Positions 27,001 through 53,110 of a stretch of DNA of 64,000 nucleotides are shown here, piece after piece (the stretch's first letter is position 1; every line of letters starts with the position of its first letter). Below the pieces are notes generated by a model, which saw only the letters and a list, made by a program, of their open reading frames with translations, was not told where the DNA came from and did no database searches. Both the position numbers and the translations under genes were made by a program. This DNA comes from Dasypus novemcinctus (Eukaryota > Chordata > Mammalia > Cingulata > Dasypodidae): the NCBI RefSeq assembly GCF_030445035.2, contig NC_080699.1, forward strand, positions 2,294,001-2,358,000, in the 5' to 3' direction.

Positions 27001-28577
27001 AGATTGTTATAATTAGAGTAGATTTTATTTCAGATATATATTTAATACTTTTATCTTCTATCATATGAATAAACTTGCATGATTAATTTCTGAGTTTGCT
27101 CAAGTCTTTTAAAGAACACCTGGAAATACTTAAATTTCTAAAGGAATGTCAGGTATAAAAATGTGAAAACAAATTTATACTTAGCCTTACTAATTTTATT
27201 AAATAAGTAAAACAACCATTTATTTAGTGTCTACTAATTTGCAGTGGGAAATAACACTCAAGGTTTTTCATCCCGGAAGTAGCAGCCATTCCTGTACTCA
27301 GGAGCACGCTGACCGCTGGGGCAGGAACCGCTACCCTGGCCTCTGCTGGACAGAGGCCGTGGTCACGGGAGCTGTGACAGAGGCTGCGGGCTTGGAGGGT
27401 GGGCGGCTTTGAGTGACGTCTTAGGAGTAGAAGTAGCAGGTTTCTTTGGATAAGTTGATGTGCTGGGAGAGGAGTAAAGAAGGACGGGGCAGAAGAGGCT
27501 TGGCTGCCGTTTCTCTGCAGTCTGCATGTTGCAGGCCCAGGCTGCAGGTGCTAGGGTGCTGTTAACTGAATTCTTGGGGTAAGTCATTCACATCTTAGCG
27601 ATGCAGAGCCTGGGAGGTGGGCACAAGAAATGCCAGCTCACGGCAGAGCTGGGACCCACCACCACAGCCACAGTGCGTGTCCAAGGAAAGACAGGCGAGG
27701 GATTCCAGGAGGAATTACTGGTATAATCTGTTTCTTATACCTTAGACTTTAATTCTCTGATGGAACACCAACATGCCAGTGGCCATTTAGCCAAAGTAAA
27801 AATAAAGCTTCCTATTTTAAATTAAACTACTCTAAAAATAATGAAAGAAGAATAAAACAAAATCATTTATAGTAATTAATACATCTCTTCATGAATCTGG
27901 AACATGCTTCTTTGCCTGCTCAGTTCTAGAATGCCTTTCTCCTGCCCTTCATCTGTAAAATCCTTTCTGCCTTTCAGTTCTGTTTTTGCCTCCTCCATGA
28001 GCCCTCATTCACCCTCCACTGTGCTCTGGCAGCACTTGCGTAGCCCCAGAATTGATGCGTTTGGTCTTGCTTGCTTCTCTGTAGATTGTTACATGTTATA
28101 AGCTCTTGGAGGGCTGGCATTACATAATTTTGTAGTGCCCCAGATTCTTCTTTCGGTGCTCAAAGAAAAAAATTGGTTTTAAGGACTATTAAATGACAAG
28201 GACAATGGATTTTTTAAGCCTTTTAAAATAGCTAGAGTGTACTATTGGAGTTGTAGTTAATAAGAGCTAAAGGTATTGGTTGTCAGAAGAGAATATTTTC
28301 ATTCATCTCTCCTTTCCCCCCCTGCCTTGGTTATTTGGTATAGCTAGAGAAACAGAAGATAGAGAAGCAAAAAAAGGAATCAAGAGTCACCAAAAAGCCT
28401 CTTGATGAGGAAGGAAACAGCAGCAGCCGTTCTTCTGGAACCACGGGGACCACAAACAAAAAGGACTCTGCCAAGCTGAGACCTGGAGAAAAGAGCAAGA
28501 AAAATCTTCAGTTATTGAAGGACATGCAAACCATACAGAATTCATTACAAAGCAGTAGTTTGTGTTGGGATTACTGA
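8908..28577 (+). CDS. CEP57: CEP57 coding region, exons 2-11 (joined; exon 1 outside window)
   Basis: CEP57 (translokin) is a centrosomal coiled-coil protein that binds microtubules and takes part in pericentriolar organisation, centriole duplication control and FGF2 trafficking. Loss in humans causes mosaic variegated aneuploidy syndrome 2. The ten exons are 8908-9064, 14412-14591, 14895-15016, 17653-17769, 18381-18458, 20456-20563, 21061-21138, 25904-26145, 26694-26838 and 28344-28577. All introns are GT-AG and every junction keeps the frame, giving 486 codons that align along the human protein with only a one-residue insertion in the last exon. Order: basic Ser-rich N-terminus, long coiled coil (exons 3-6, the centrosome-localisation region), a Lys-rich stretch (exon 7), then the C-terminal microtubule-binding region (exons 9-11) ending in CWDY. 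No stop or frameshift is seen. The first 15 or so residues and the promoter are upstream of the window. Confidence 0.97.
9544..9965 (-). mobile_element. LTR, MaLR-like
   Basis: Starts TGTCTTAGTTTGCTAGGCTG on the + strand, the reverse of a MaLR-type LTR 3' end, and runs through GC-rich sequence to about TCTCACA. The right boundary is approximate. Lies in CEP57 intron 2. Confidence 0.6.
11011..11434 (-). repeat. DAS-SINE, chimeric full-length
   Basis: Complete reverse-oriented copy. Target duplication AGAGCAATTT (11001-11010) / AGAACAATTT (11435-11444), 9 of 10 matching. The tRNA-like head at the right end reads CCAAGTCCGCTTCCC reversed. Confidence 0.9.
11880..12028 (-). repeat. DAS-SINE, short chimeric/monomer form
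   Basis: Reverse-oriented tRNA-like head (GAACCTGGGACCTCCCGTGT, GAGCCACACCCGCTCCC) preceded by a C-rich non-tRNA part GTGGCTCCCTCGTCTATC. Confidence 0.75.
13259..13657 (-). repeat. DAS-SINE, chimeric full-length
   Basis: Reverse-oriented, with T-rich tail and (TTTAT)n at left. Flanked by ACACTGTACATTTTA (13244-13258) and ACACAGTACATTTTA (from 13658), a 14 of 15 duplication. Confidence 0.9.
13680..14411. other. CEP57 intron 2, 3' end
   Basis: 13690-13980 is moderately GC-rich and may be a further L1 5'-end relic. The rest is AT-rich. No gene signal. Confidence 0.4.
14412..14591 (+). CDS. CEP57: CEP57 exon 3
   Basis: Preceded by TTGGCAG, it completes the split Ala codon and reads [20 protein letters not shown] onward to KHNQ plus one base of Glu; donor GTATTT at 14592. 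Dense in Glu, Lys and Leu with heptad spacing: the first part of the N-terminal coiled coil (about residues 68-128) needed for centrosome targeting in the human protein. Confidence 0.97.
14895..15016 (+). CDS. CEP57: CEP57 exon 4
   Basis: Acceptor TTTTTAG at 14888-14894. It completes the split Glu and encodes 40 further residues starting [20 protein letters not shown] and ending SVLEKQ; donor GTATGA at 15017. Coiled-coil continuation, about residues 128-168. It ends on a complete codon. Confidence 0.97.
15017..17652. other. CEP57 intron 4
   Basis: Mostly AT-rich and unassigned. 15505-15660 resembles a MIR on the + strand (GACTCAGCTCCACAATTAG). 16060-16700 looks like an old reverse LINE piece but I cannot place it. 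No exon signal. Confidence 0.45.
17653..17769 (+). CDS. CEP57: CEP57 exon 5
   Basis: 117 nt, 39 codons, phase 0 at both ends: [13 protein letters not shown] to TMQALAE. Coiled coil, about residues 169-207. The donor is GTCAGT, which departs from the usual GTRAGT at the third base, but the next exon joins exactly in frame. Confidence 0.96.
17770..19221. other. CEP57 introns 5 and start of 6
   Basis: Apart from exon 6, AT-rich sequence in which I see no recognisable repeat or RNA gene. Confidence 0.4.
18381..18458 (+). CDS. CEP57: CEP57 exon 6
   Basis: 78 nt, 26 codons, phase 0: [20 protein letters not shown] onward. Highly charged coiled-coil end, about residues 208-233. Acceptor ATCACTAG ends at 18380; donor GTAAGG at 18459. 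Confidence 0.96.
19222..19555 (-). mobile_element. MaLR-type LTR, - strand, CpG-rich middle
   Basis: GGCTGTCTGTTATAACAAAG and CCAGAAACTGGGTGGCTTAG at the left and GTGGGACACAGTTCAACCCA at the right are typical of reversed MST/MLT LTRs. The centre (19280-19480) is unusually GC- and CpG-rich. Confidence 0.7.
19556..20455. other. CEP57 intron 6, 3' part
   Basis: AT-rich. 19640-19710 has faint MIR resemblance. Nothing else recognised. Confidence 0.35.
20456..20563 (+). CDS. CEP57: CEP57 exon 7
   Basis: 108 nt, 36 codons, phase 0. It starts [15 protein letters not shown] and ends with the basic run [12 protein letters not shown], which could act as a nuclear-localisation-like or electrostatic patch (inference). 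About residues 234-269. Acceptor TTTCCTAG, donor GTATGG. Confidence 0.96.
20564..22960. other. CEP57 introns 7 and first part of 8
   Basis: Outside exon 8 I see no clear repeat. 21850-22150 is mildly GC-rich. No coding signal with splice support. Confidence 0.35.
21061..21138 (+). CDS. CEP57: CEP57 exon 8
   Basis: 78 nt, 26 codons, phase 0: [10 protein letters not shown] then the conserved [16 protein letters not shown]. About residues 270-295, linking the coiled coil to the microtubule-binding half. The first ten residues differ from human at several positions, while the second half is identical. Acceptor TTTCAG, donor GTGAGT. Confidence 0.96.
22966..23240 (-). pseudogene. Candidate processed retrocopy (3' UTR-like), - strand
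   Basis: Read on the - strand, the sequence ends with AATAAACGATG, then ATTAAA, then about 26 nt later a run of 11 A (T run at 22967-22977). That spacing is what a polyadenylated mRNA looks like after retroposition. The parent gene is not recognised, no coding part is visible, and the target duplication is unclear (TAAGAG on both sides at best). Confidence 0.4.
23290..25140 (-). mobile_element. Old L1 (L1M-like), - strand
   Basis: Begins with a reversed L1 3' UTR (GGCATTGGTACAGTCCACAG), then reversed ORF2 3' sequence with landmarks such as GTTTGCATTTCCCTGGTGGC at 24050 and a reversed late ORF2 to about 25140. Strongly decayed. Confidence 0.75.
25141..25903. other. CEP57 intron 8, 3' end
   Basis: AT-rich, unassigned; ends in the pyrimidine tract TTTTTCTCTCCCCAG of exon 9. 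Confidence 0.35.
25904..26145 (+). CDS. CEP57: CEP57 exon 9
   Basis: 242 nt. It opens [20 protein letters not shown] and ends LQDEFGQMS plus two bases of a split Phe codon; donor GTGAGT at 26146. Start of the C-terminal microtubule-binding region (about residues 296-376). The segment [19 protein letters not shown] is GC- and CpG-rich and has diverged from human, suggesting fast evolution of a linker. Confidence 0.97.
26694..26838 (+). CDS. CEP57: CEP57 exon 10
   Basis: 145 nt. It completes the Phe codon, then reads [20 protein letters not shown] to VRKYQAQ; donor GTAACT. Coiled, highly conserved part of the microtubule-binding domain (about residues 377-424). Acceptor TTGTGTAG ends at 26693. 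Confidence 0.97.
26839..28343. other. CEP57 intron 10
   Basis: 27250-27720 is GC-rich and unassigned. 27900-28150 resembles an L2 3' part on the + strand (CTTCTTTGCCTGCTCAG, then GAGGGCTGGCATTAC). No exon signal. Confidence 0.45.
28344..28577 (+). CDS. CEP57: CEP57 exon 11 (terminal coding exon)
   Basis: 77 codons and TGA at 28575-28577. It starts [13 protein letters not shown], passes a Ser/Thr/Gly-rich linker and ends [10 protein letters not shown] as in human CEP57. One residue longer than human because of an insertion in the [10 protein letters not shown] linker. C-terminal end of the microtubule-binding domain. Confidence 0.97.
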   Translation, partial: LEKQKIEKQKKESRVTKKPLDEEGNSSSRSSGTTGTTNKKDSAKLRPGEKSKKNLQLLKDMQTIQNSLQSSSLCWDY

Positions 28578-29335
28578 CTGGTACCAGGCCATAAATTTTA
28601 TTCAGATAATCTGTACCTCATCAATCAGATGTTGACAAGTTACTTTCCAGGTCTCATACTCTCTTCTGTTGGAATTAATAGCAGGTGTTAAGGGGCTCAA
28701 GCTTCAAAGGCTGCTTGGGTTAAGCAGGAAAGGCTTATTAAACCATTTAAATGGAAACCAGGGGATTTTTAAAGGCTGAGAAGCCACACATACTCCTCCT
28801 CTTTGTTTGAGATGGATTTGTTTTACTTATATATTGCACTTTGTAAACAAATTACCAATTTTTTTTACTGTGTGATTTTTTAAAAATTTAATATATCTAA
28901 ATTATCAAAATATGAGACTGTCCCAAAGGAAGTGTTTGCTTGAAAAGTCTCGTTTTTAAATCTTTCCCTGTAATGAAGTGCCCATTTTCCTTTTCTACTA
29001 CACCATTAAAATATACTTGATTTTGGCTGTTGGTGGAGATTTTCTGTATTTAAATATTTATACATATTTAATATGACTCCTTTCAATCCCTCCATTGGTA
29101 TCTTCTCAGAGGCTAAGTAAAAATAACTAACTTCCTACTCTGTGTTTACCCTCCCTATTTTGGTTTTTTGGTAATCCAAACATTGATTAGTGTATACACG
29201 TGTACTGCTTTTTAATCCACTGTTAAAAGAACAGAAAGACAAGCAATCATTTTAAGGTCAGCTACATGTAAAAATTATGAGTTCTAATTTTTCTTAAAAG
29301 TATAAACACTGTTAATGAAGTAAATGAGATTTTGA

Positions 29336-29341
29336 AATAAA
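29336..29341 (+). promoter_or_regulatory. CEP57: CEP57 proximal poly(A) signal
   Basis: A canonical AATAAA about 760 nt after the stop. It would give a shorter 3' UTR; use is not shown by sequence. Confidence 0.5.
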
Positions 29342-29592
29342 GTGTTTAGAAAGGGAGGGGAGTATGGTAAAGCATATACATTTCCTATTTTTAAATAATA
29401 CCTGTTTGTAATTATGCTATTCAGTCAAGGCATTATGGTTTTTAATCTGAAACTTGAACCCCTTGGATATTTTTTATTGGTGTACAGCATGGATGTGGTA
29501 TTACCTGTTCATACACGATTGTCATGTTACTGTAAATCATAATTCTGAGTAGATCAACATGTTAACTTTTTATGAATTTGCCACTGAAGTTC

Positions 29593-29598
29593 AATAAA
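29593..29598 (+). promoter_or_regulatory. CEP57: CEP57 distal poly(A) signal
   Basis: Canonical AATAAA in TTCAATAAAGCAGC, followed by a T-rich GCTTGTTTTAAGG element typical of a cleavage region. Most likely main 3' end of CEP57. Confidence 0.65.
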
Positions 29599-29615
29599 GC
29601 AGCTTGTTTTAAGGA

Positions 29616-30768
29616 AACACTGAAACTTTCCTTAACAGCCTGTTAGTAAAGGCATATTTGTTGTAATCTCAAAAAAAAAAAAACTGCCAAATAAGACATG
29701 AACACCTAAAAAAGAAGAATATATTGGCGTTTAGTACATAATTTGTTTGCCATTCTCGTGCTTAGAGAGCCCACAAAGACTCGGGGCCTGTGGTGCGCTG
29801 CTGGAGGAGTGCGGCTGAGTCTGACGGCGGTGGCAGGGCTCCCGTCTGTGCCTGCGCTGCAGCCAGCCTGACGGTGGGCATCCTGAGCACGAGGCTGGTC
29901 ATGCCTCTCTGAACTAATTCTCCAGTCGGTGTTCTTCATTTGGGATACTTGTAAATTTCTTGAAATATGTAAGCTGTTTGCACATGTAATATTTTGAGCA
30001 TGTCTTAAGCGTCAACTAATTACGAGAGACTGAAGGAAGGTGAGATCACTTACCTGCAGAAACGGAAAGCATTTCTCACATCTCAGCCATCATCTCTGTG
30101 TTCTTTCGGGCCACGGCTGTGTGACTGGCTTGGGTTGTAGGGGCTGCAGGCCCTAATTGAGAAGAGTTGCTTAAAGGTGGTAATGTCCACCTGCCGCCCA
30201 GCTAGGAGTCAAACTGAAATACCCACTGAAGCTTGTGACACCTTCAGGTAAGAACTGAAAGTGAAATGCTGCTTCAGTTCCTTATCTGGGATTTATAGCC
30301 AAAGACAGGTTGTCATCTATCCATTTCTGTTGTAGCAGAGATTTACTGTGATGCATTTCCAAGACACATCTTTGTATGTCTAAGATGCTAACAGGATGGT
30401 GGTAAACCTGAATTATTTCAGTACAGTGTTGAATGTAGTGGTCACAGTATGTGCACATCGCTATGAGACCACAGAGAAAGGAGGGAGCATGGTGGACTGG
30501 GGCATGATGAATCAGGGATTAGTTCCTGGGGAAGGAGGAGGAGGCCAAACTAGAGAACAGGAGTTAGCCCCAGTGAGAACATTTGTTCCAGGAAGACAAG
30601 ACAGATCAACTTGAGCAGGGAGGTAGGAACCTGCCGTCTACATAGAAGGTGGGTGGCAGAGACCAGGTCACAGGAGGCCAAGGAGGTTGGACTTGATGCC
30701 ACAGGTCTCCAAACTGCATCTCTGATCAAAAACATAATTGGGAACCAATATTTATAGAGGTACACATA
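29616..30768. other. Intergenic, CEP57 side
   Basis: Sequence between the CEP57 3' end and the Tigger element. A GC-rich patch lies at 29760-29900. No promoter, RNA gene or coding signal recognised. Confidence 0.4.
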
Positions 30769-31959
30769 CAGGCATATCTCATTTTATTGTGCTTTGCAGG
30801 TAATTGGATGTTTTACAAATTGAAGGTTTGTGGCAACCCTACATTGAGCCAGTCTGTGGGCTCCATATTTCCAACAGCATGTGCCTACTTTGTGTGTCTG
30901 TGTTGCATTTTGCTAATTCTCACAATATTTCAGACTGTCATTATTATGTAAGATTACTGCTGTAATTGATTGGAGACACAATGAACCACACCCACGTATG
31001 GTGGTGAGCTTAGCTGATAGTGTGTTCTGACTGCTACATCAGCTGGCCTTTCCCCATCTCATTCTCTCTCCTCAGACCTATTTCCTGAGATAAAATGTTG
31101 AAGTTAGGCCAGTCAACCCTCCAGTGACCTCTAAGTGATCAAGGGAAGAGAGTCTTCATAAGGCTGTAGCTTATGATTGCTGAATGAATGAACAGACTGG
31201 TTGCTCTGATGGATCTGGACAAGTAAATTGAGAACCTCTGGAAAGGATTCACCATCCTAGATGCCACTAAGAACACTGGTGATTCATGGGGGAGGTCGAA
31301 ACAGTAGTAACAAGAGTTTGGGAGAAGTGGATTCCAGCCCTCATGGATGGCGTTCAGGGATTCAAGAATTAGTGGAGAAAGTAACTCCAGATGTGGTGGA
31401 GAGAGCACAAGAGCTAGAACTAGAGGTGGAGCCGTAATCGCTGCAAGCTAATGATAAATAAAACCTGAATGTTTGCCGAGTTGCTTTTTATGAAAAATGT
31501 GGTTTCTTGAAGTGGAATCTACTGGTGAAGACACTGTGAACGCTGCTGAAATGAAAACAGGATTTAGAATATGACATCAACTTGGTTGATAAAGCAGGGG
31601 CAGAGTTTGAGAGGATAACTCCAATTTTGAAAGAAGGTCTGTGGGTAAAATGCTGTCAAGCACCATCACCTGCTACCGAGGAATGTGCTGGGGCAGGAAG
31701 AGTCAGCTGTACAGCAGGCTACACTGTCCTTTTACGAAATTGCTACGAGCTACCTCAACCTTCAGCAAAAAGATGACTCACTGAAGGATCAGCTGTGGTG
31801 GCATATTTTTTAATTGAGATAGGTTCGTTTTTCTTGTACATAATACACTGCACACTGAATACACAGTGTAGTGTGAGAACTTTTGTAGGCACTGGGAAAC
31901 CAAGCGACCCGGGACGCACTGCATGGGCTGGGCTGGCCTGCAGTCTCCGAGCGTGCCTA
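30769..31959 (+). mobile_element. Tigger1-like DNA transposon, internally deleted
   Basis: Starts CAGGCATATCTCATTTTATT and ends near CTCCGAGCGTGCCTA, matching degenerate Tigger terminal inverted repeats. The length is about 1.2 kb against about 2.4 kb for intact Tigger1. The 5' third joins directly to the last part of the pogo-like transposase gene near 31150. The relic of the transposase C-terminus (e.g. LVDKAGAEFERITP at about 31580) is frame-broken. Confidence 0.85.
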
Positions 31960-31984
31960 GGTATGTGTGTATGCTACGAAACAT

Positions 31985-33797
31985 CCAACTGTCACTCCAA
32001 AGGTTAGTTTTATTTATGTAAATATATAAAAAGTATGAATTTTCTCCGCTTCACACATCCCAAGGCATTGCCTGTACCCTATAGTGGAGACTCCTACAAG
32101 GTAAAGAGGTGTCCCAGGAAGGTTTTAAGCAGAGATGGGACAGACTTGCCTTAGATACTAGTTCTGGCCTTGGAATGGAATTTGATGTGGATGTGAAAGT
32201 ATTAACACTGGAAGCTTTAAATTTTAAGGAGCTGGTTTTTCATTTCCTATTATCTTGACCAGTAGGCTTAAATGAGGACAATGGTGGAATGGAGAGGAGA
32301 GAATGAATTTGTGAACTAATTGAAGTAGGAAACTTTGGTCACTTAAGAAAACATTAATAGGGTACTTACCACAAATTTCAAGTAGCTAAATCATTTTATC
32401 ACGTTTGCTAACATTGACTACTATTAGACAGGACTTTCTCTACAAGACCATGAGCAGGGCTACGGTTCAGATGACAGTGAATTAACTGAACAAAGAATAC
32501 TATATTCTTGACTGCTGGATTTGGGCATTGGGGGAAAATGGCTTCAAACTGAGTATTTCATTTCTGGGTAGGGCGCCAGAGACATCTCTTTCCTCACAAA
32601 ATTTCTAAACACTTCTGCAAAAGAAACTTAAGGCAAACAACTTAGGACAAAGTTTTAATTAAAGCCCCAAGGGACAAGAAGCTCCCTGGCTGTAGTACAT
32701 TCTGTATGGCTCTTTATATGGAGGGAGTCAAAAGTTTACACCAATGCTGGGTCTTACTGGAGCAGACCAGCGAAGCAAGGTTTCCTTTACTGAGGTTGAG
32801 ACTGACATCTTCATATGCAAGGTGTTCTTTGGTAGATAATCATTCAGTGGAATTAAAGAATTTGCAAAGGGGAAAAGTAGTAAAATAGTTCATGTAAAAT
32901 AAGAGCATAGTACTTCTTCTTACCATACACTATTTATAGAGACCAGAAAAAAATCAATTCTAGTGAAATTTTTAAGTATTACCTCAAAATTTATCATTTA
33001 ACTTCTATGGACAGAAAAAAATGTAAGTGAAATGAAATGGAATAGATGATGAGTTTCTTAAAATAGCTTAGATGACGTTTCCGATAACTGGACAATGGGA
33101 GCTAACGTGAAGGGTGAAAGCAGGATTCTCTGAGCTCCCGGGCGGCCTCCAGTCTCCCTTCACCCAGCACCACCTCCTAGAAGACGTCATTTTGGAACAG
33201 GTATCTAATGTGCCTTAAATACGTATATCAATACCAGCAATCATTCTTAACTACCACTACATGAAAATGTGAATGTTGGAAGTGATCAAAGGTAAGTGAG
33301 TTACAACATAAATTACAACAAAACAGCAAACCCCGTTATGGGGAAGGGGTACCAAGAGGCCCAACAGGTACGATACTACAGAATCTCAGTGTTGATGGTG
33401 CTGATTTGAACACTTGTGATTCTACTTCCTCTTTAATGACTGTCCTTTTAAGAGGTACATTTCAAAATAATTTGTATTTTAGCTTTACCAAGTGTCAAAA
33501 TTTCTAAGACAGTATTTTTCTTTTAAAAAAAACTTGTTCCCACTCAGATCCAGGAATGAAGCATTTTAATATCCTTTGGGTGCCTTCTAAGGTTAGTGTT
33601 ATAGTCATATAATTATATATCAGGTTATCTGACTTAAGCCACCTGCACTGCTACAATTAAACACATCCTAGAGAGATTTAAAATAAATAAAGTGACTGAA
33701 CTCTCTCTCACAGATGGGTTCCAAGTCCAGAAGACTTTCTCCCAAAGCTGCCGCTGTCCTCGAGTCTGTAGGTGGCACGGCCCTGTCTAAAATGCTT
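31985..33797 (-). other. MTMR2: MTMR2 3' UTR (probable extent)
   Basis: AT-rich non-coding sequence following the MTMR2 stop on the - strand. The first canonical AATAAA downstream on that strand is the complement of 32009-32014, so the UTR would be about 1.8 kb. No repeat is obvious inside it. The 3' limit is inferred; earlier ATTAAA variants (complement of 32645 and 33432 regions) could give shorter forms. Confidence 0.5.
32009..32014 (-). promoter_or_regulatory. MTMR2: Probable MTMR2 poly(A) signal
   Basis: TTTATT on the + strand, AATAAA on the transcribed - strand. It sits about 50 nt before the right end of the Tigger element, and is the only canonical signal I found between the stop codon and that transposon. 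Confidence 0.5.
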
Positions 33798-51061
<17,264 letters not shown>

Positions 51062-51740
51062 CTAATAAGAAATAAAGCATAAGACAAATTACTAGAAATT
51101 AAACCTAACTAGAAATTAAAGGCATCATAAGAGCAGCCATCCGCCTCGCCCCAGCCCAGCTCTGGAGCTGCTGGGAGAGCGGCTGCCTGCCTCTGGGGAC
51201 CAGGCCGCAGCACGGGCCATTCTCCTGCAGGGCTCTCCGTGCTCACTCTGGCACCCAAGGCCACATTAACGGATGCAGTAACCATGAGGCACTGACTGAG
51301 TGTGGGGGCTGTGGAAGGCAGGGGCAGCGGGGAGGAACCCAAGCGCTCCCTCCTGGGGAAGGACGGCCTTCCTTGGTGTGAGGGGCTGGAGGTCTCCTCC
51401 GCGAGTCCCAGCAGAATGTGGCTGAGATCAGTCCACATGGGAGCCTTAATGAGGAGTCACCCAAACATGCCGGAAGACAGGAAGCCACGACAGGAGGAGA
51501 CAGCAGGCAAGAGGAACACTAAGTTCTGAAACCCACCCGCCATTGAGCTCTCACGTGGTCCTCGCCTGCTGTTCACAGAGTTCTAACGCAGAGTGAGACA
51601 CCTAAGTAAGACTCCTCCACTCCACAGCAGACAAAGCCATCACAGCAAATAAAATACATGTACATAATTCCTGAGGACGCAAAGCATGGAACTGAACAGA
51701 AAAAGACAGTTAAAAGAAACAAAATTATAATGAAAAATAC

Positions 51741-51960
51741 ACTTAATGAGCATCTGCTCAGGTTTCCGCAGTGTAGTGATTATCACGTGCGCCCAACGAG
51801 CATCTGCTATGTGTAGGCTCTATGCCACCCTTTCTACACATAACATTACTGTGTTCAGTTTTTACAAACTTCATTTAATAGACGAAGAAACCATGGCACA
51901 GACTCTAACTTAACCAAAGCTCTGCATTAGGAAGTGGAATAGGGAATTCCATATAAATCC
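51741..51960 (+). repeat. MIR SINE (host of a tRNA-half insertion)
   Basis: GCTATGTGTAGGCTCTATGC, then TTCATTTAATAGACGAAGAA and CCATGGCACAGA match MIR layout. Interrupted at 51759-51797. Confidence 0.6.
51762..51797 (+). pseudogene. Retroposed 5' half of tRNA-Val(AAC)
   Basis: Starts GTTTCCGCAGTGTAGTGATT and runs to GCCCAAC, matching the first 36 bases of tRNA-Val through the anticodon at about 32 of 36 positions. The 3' half is absent. Flanked by GAGCATCTGCT (51748-51758 and 51798-51808). It has no A tail, so it fits the tailless retropseudogene class. Confidence 0.7.
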
Positions 51961-52009
51961 CAAACCTATCCTTTTTATATAAAACTACACTGTTCCTCAA
52001 GAAAAATTA

Positions 52010-53110
52010 CTATCTGGCTCACTTAAATTGTTACAAAAAGCTGAAATCAAAGGGTAGAATGCACTCTCCTTTAAAGCAGTATTTCCTAAGCTGTTGCCAG
52101 AATAGGAGGATATTAAAATTGAGAAAGAAGATTCCATCCAGAACCCATGTGGTAAATGTTACTAACAGTTTTCATTCTCTCCCTAACCTGTCTTCATTAG
52201 CACCTTCTATCCTACTTAGCCCATTTCTAGCCTGATCCCAAAATTGCCCCCATGACCTACACTTCTCCTTCCCTCTAGTTTATATAACTTTAGACCTCTT
52301 TGCAGGTAAGATCCCTGCTTATTTCCAGAAATTAGAAAGGTTTAGTTAAGAGGTTTAAAAATATACACACTTTTATTAAAACTACAATGAATTGGAAAGT
52401 TTAAAGAGGTGGTACTCAAGCAAGAGACTTAGATATCATCTTCAACTCTTCCCTCTCCTTTACCCCTAAATCCAGTCACTGGCCAATTTCCATGACTTTT
52501 ATTCCACAAGTACCAGAGATACAAGTCTGCCCACTTCTCTCAGTACCTACCACCACTGCCCTTGCTCAAGCCGTCACCACGTCTTTCCCATCTCGTCTTG
52601 TCTCTCTGCAATTCATTCTTCATGCTGCCTCCACAGTAACCCTTCAAGAGTCAAAGTGACTGTGCCAGGCCACGATGGCATCAGAACAGCTCAGCAGGGT
52701 GTGGCTCTCTCGCAAAATAAGGAGACAGCATAGGGGCAGTCTGAGAGGGCCGCTCTGTGGGCCCTGCAGGCCAGGAGGGACTGGGGATGCAGAGATGGAG
52801 AGGCCAGAAGGAAAACTGCATGTTGATGGTGGCTGGAACGCCACACACCCTTACGCCAAGGCGAGCAACCTCGGCAGAGCCGGCTGAGCGGCCAACAGAC
52901 AAGGGAAAGGGTAGACTCCTCCAATGGAAGAGGAGGGCGCAGCTGAGGGCAAAGTGTGGTTCAGAAGAGTGCATGGAAACTGAAGGGATGCCAAGGAGCA
53001 CTGCTGCTGGCCGGCTGGGAAGGTGCAGGAAGATGCCTGGTCTCTCCCTTTCTTTCCCTGCCCGGTGGACCTGGTCGGGCCCCATTGGCGGCTGCCTGCC
53101 TCAGCTGTGA
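52010..53110. other. MTMR2 intron 7, unassigned part
   Basis: 52640-53100 is GC-rich and has open stretches on both strands without splice or family support. The rest is AT-rich. Confidence 0.35.

Larger units (their letters stand above)
28578..29615 (+). other. CEP57: CEP57 3' UTR
   Basis: AT-rich, non-coding sequence directly after the CEP57 stop. It runs to just beyond the AATAAA at 29593-29598, so it is about 1.04 kb. The exact cleavage site is inferred. No recognised repeat interrupts it. Confidence 0.7.
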
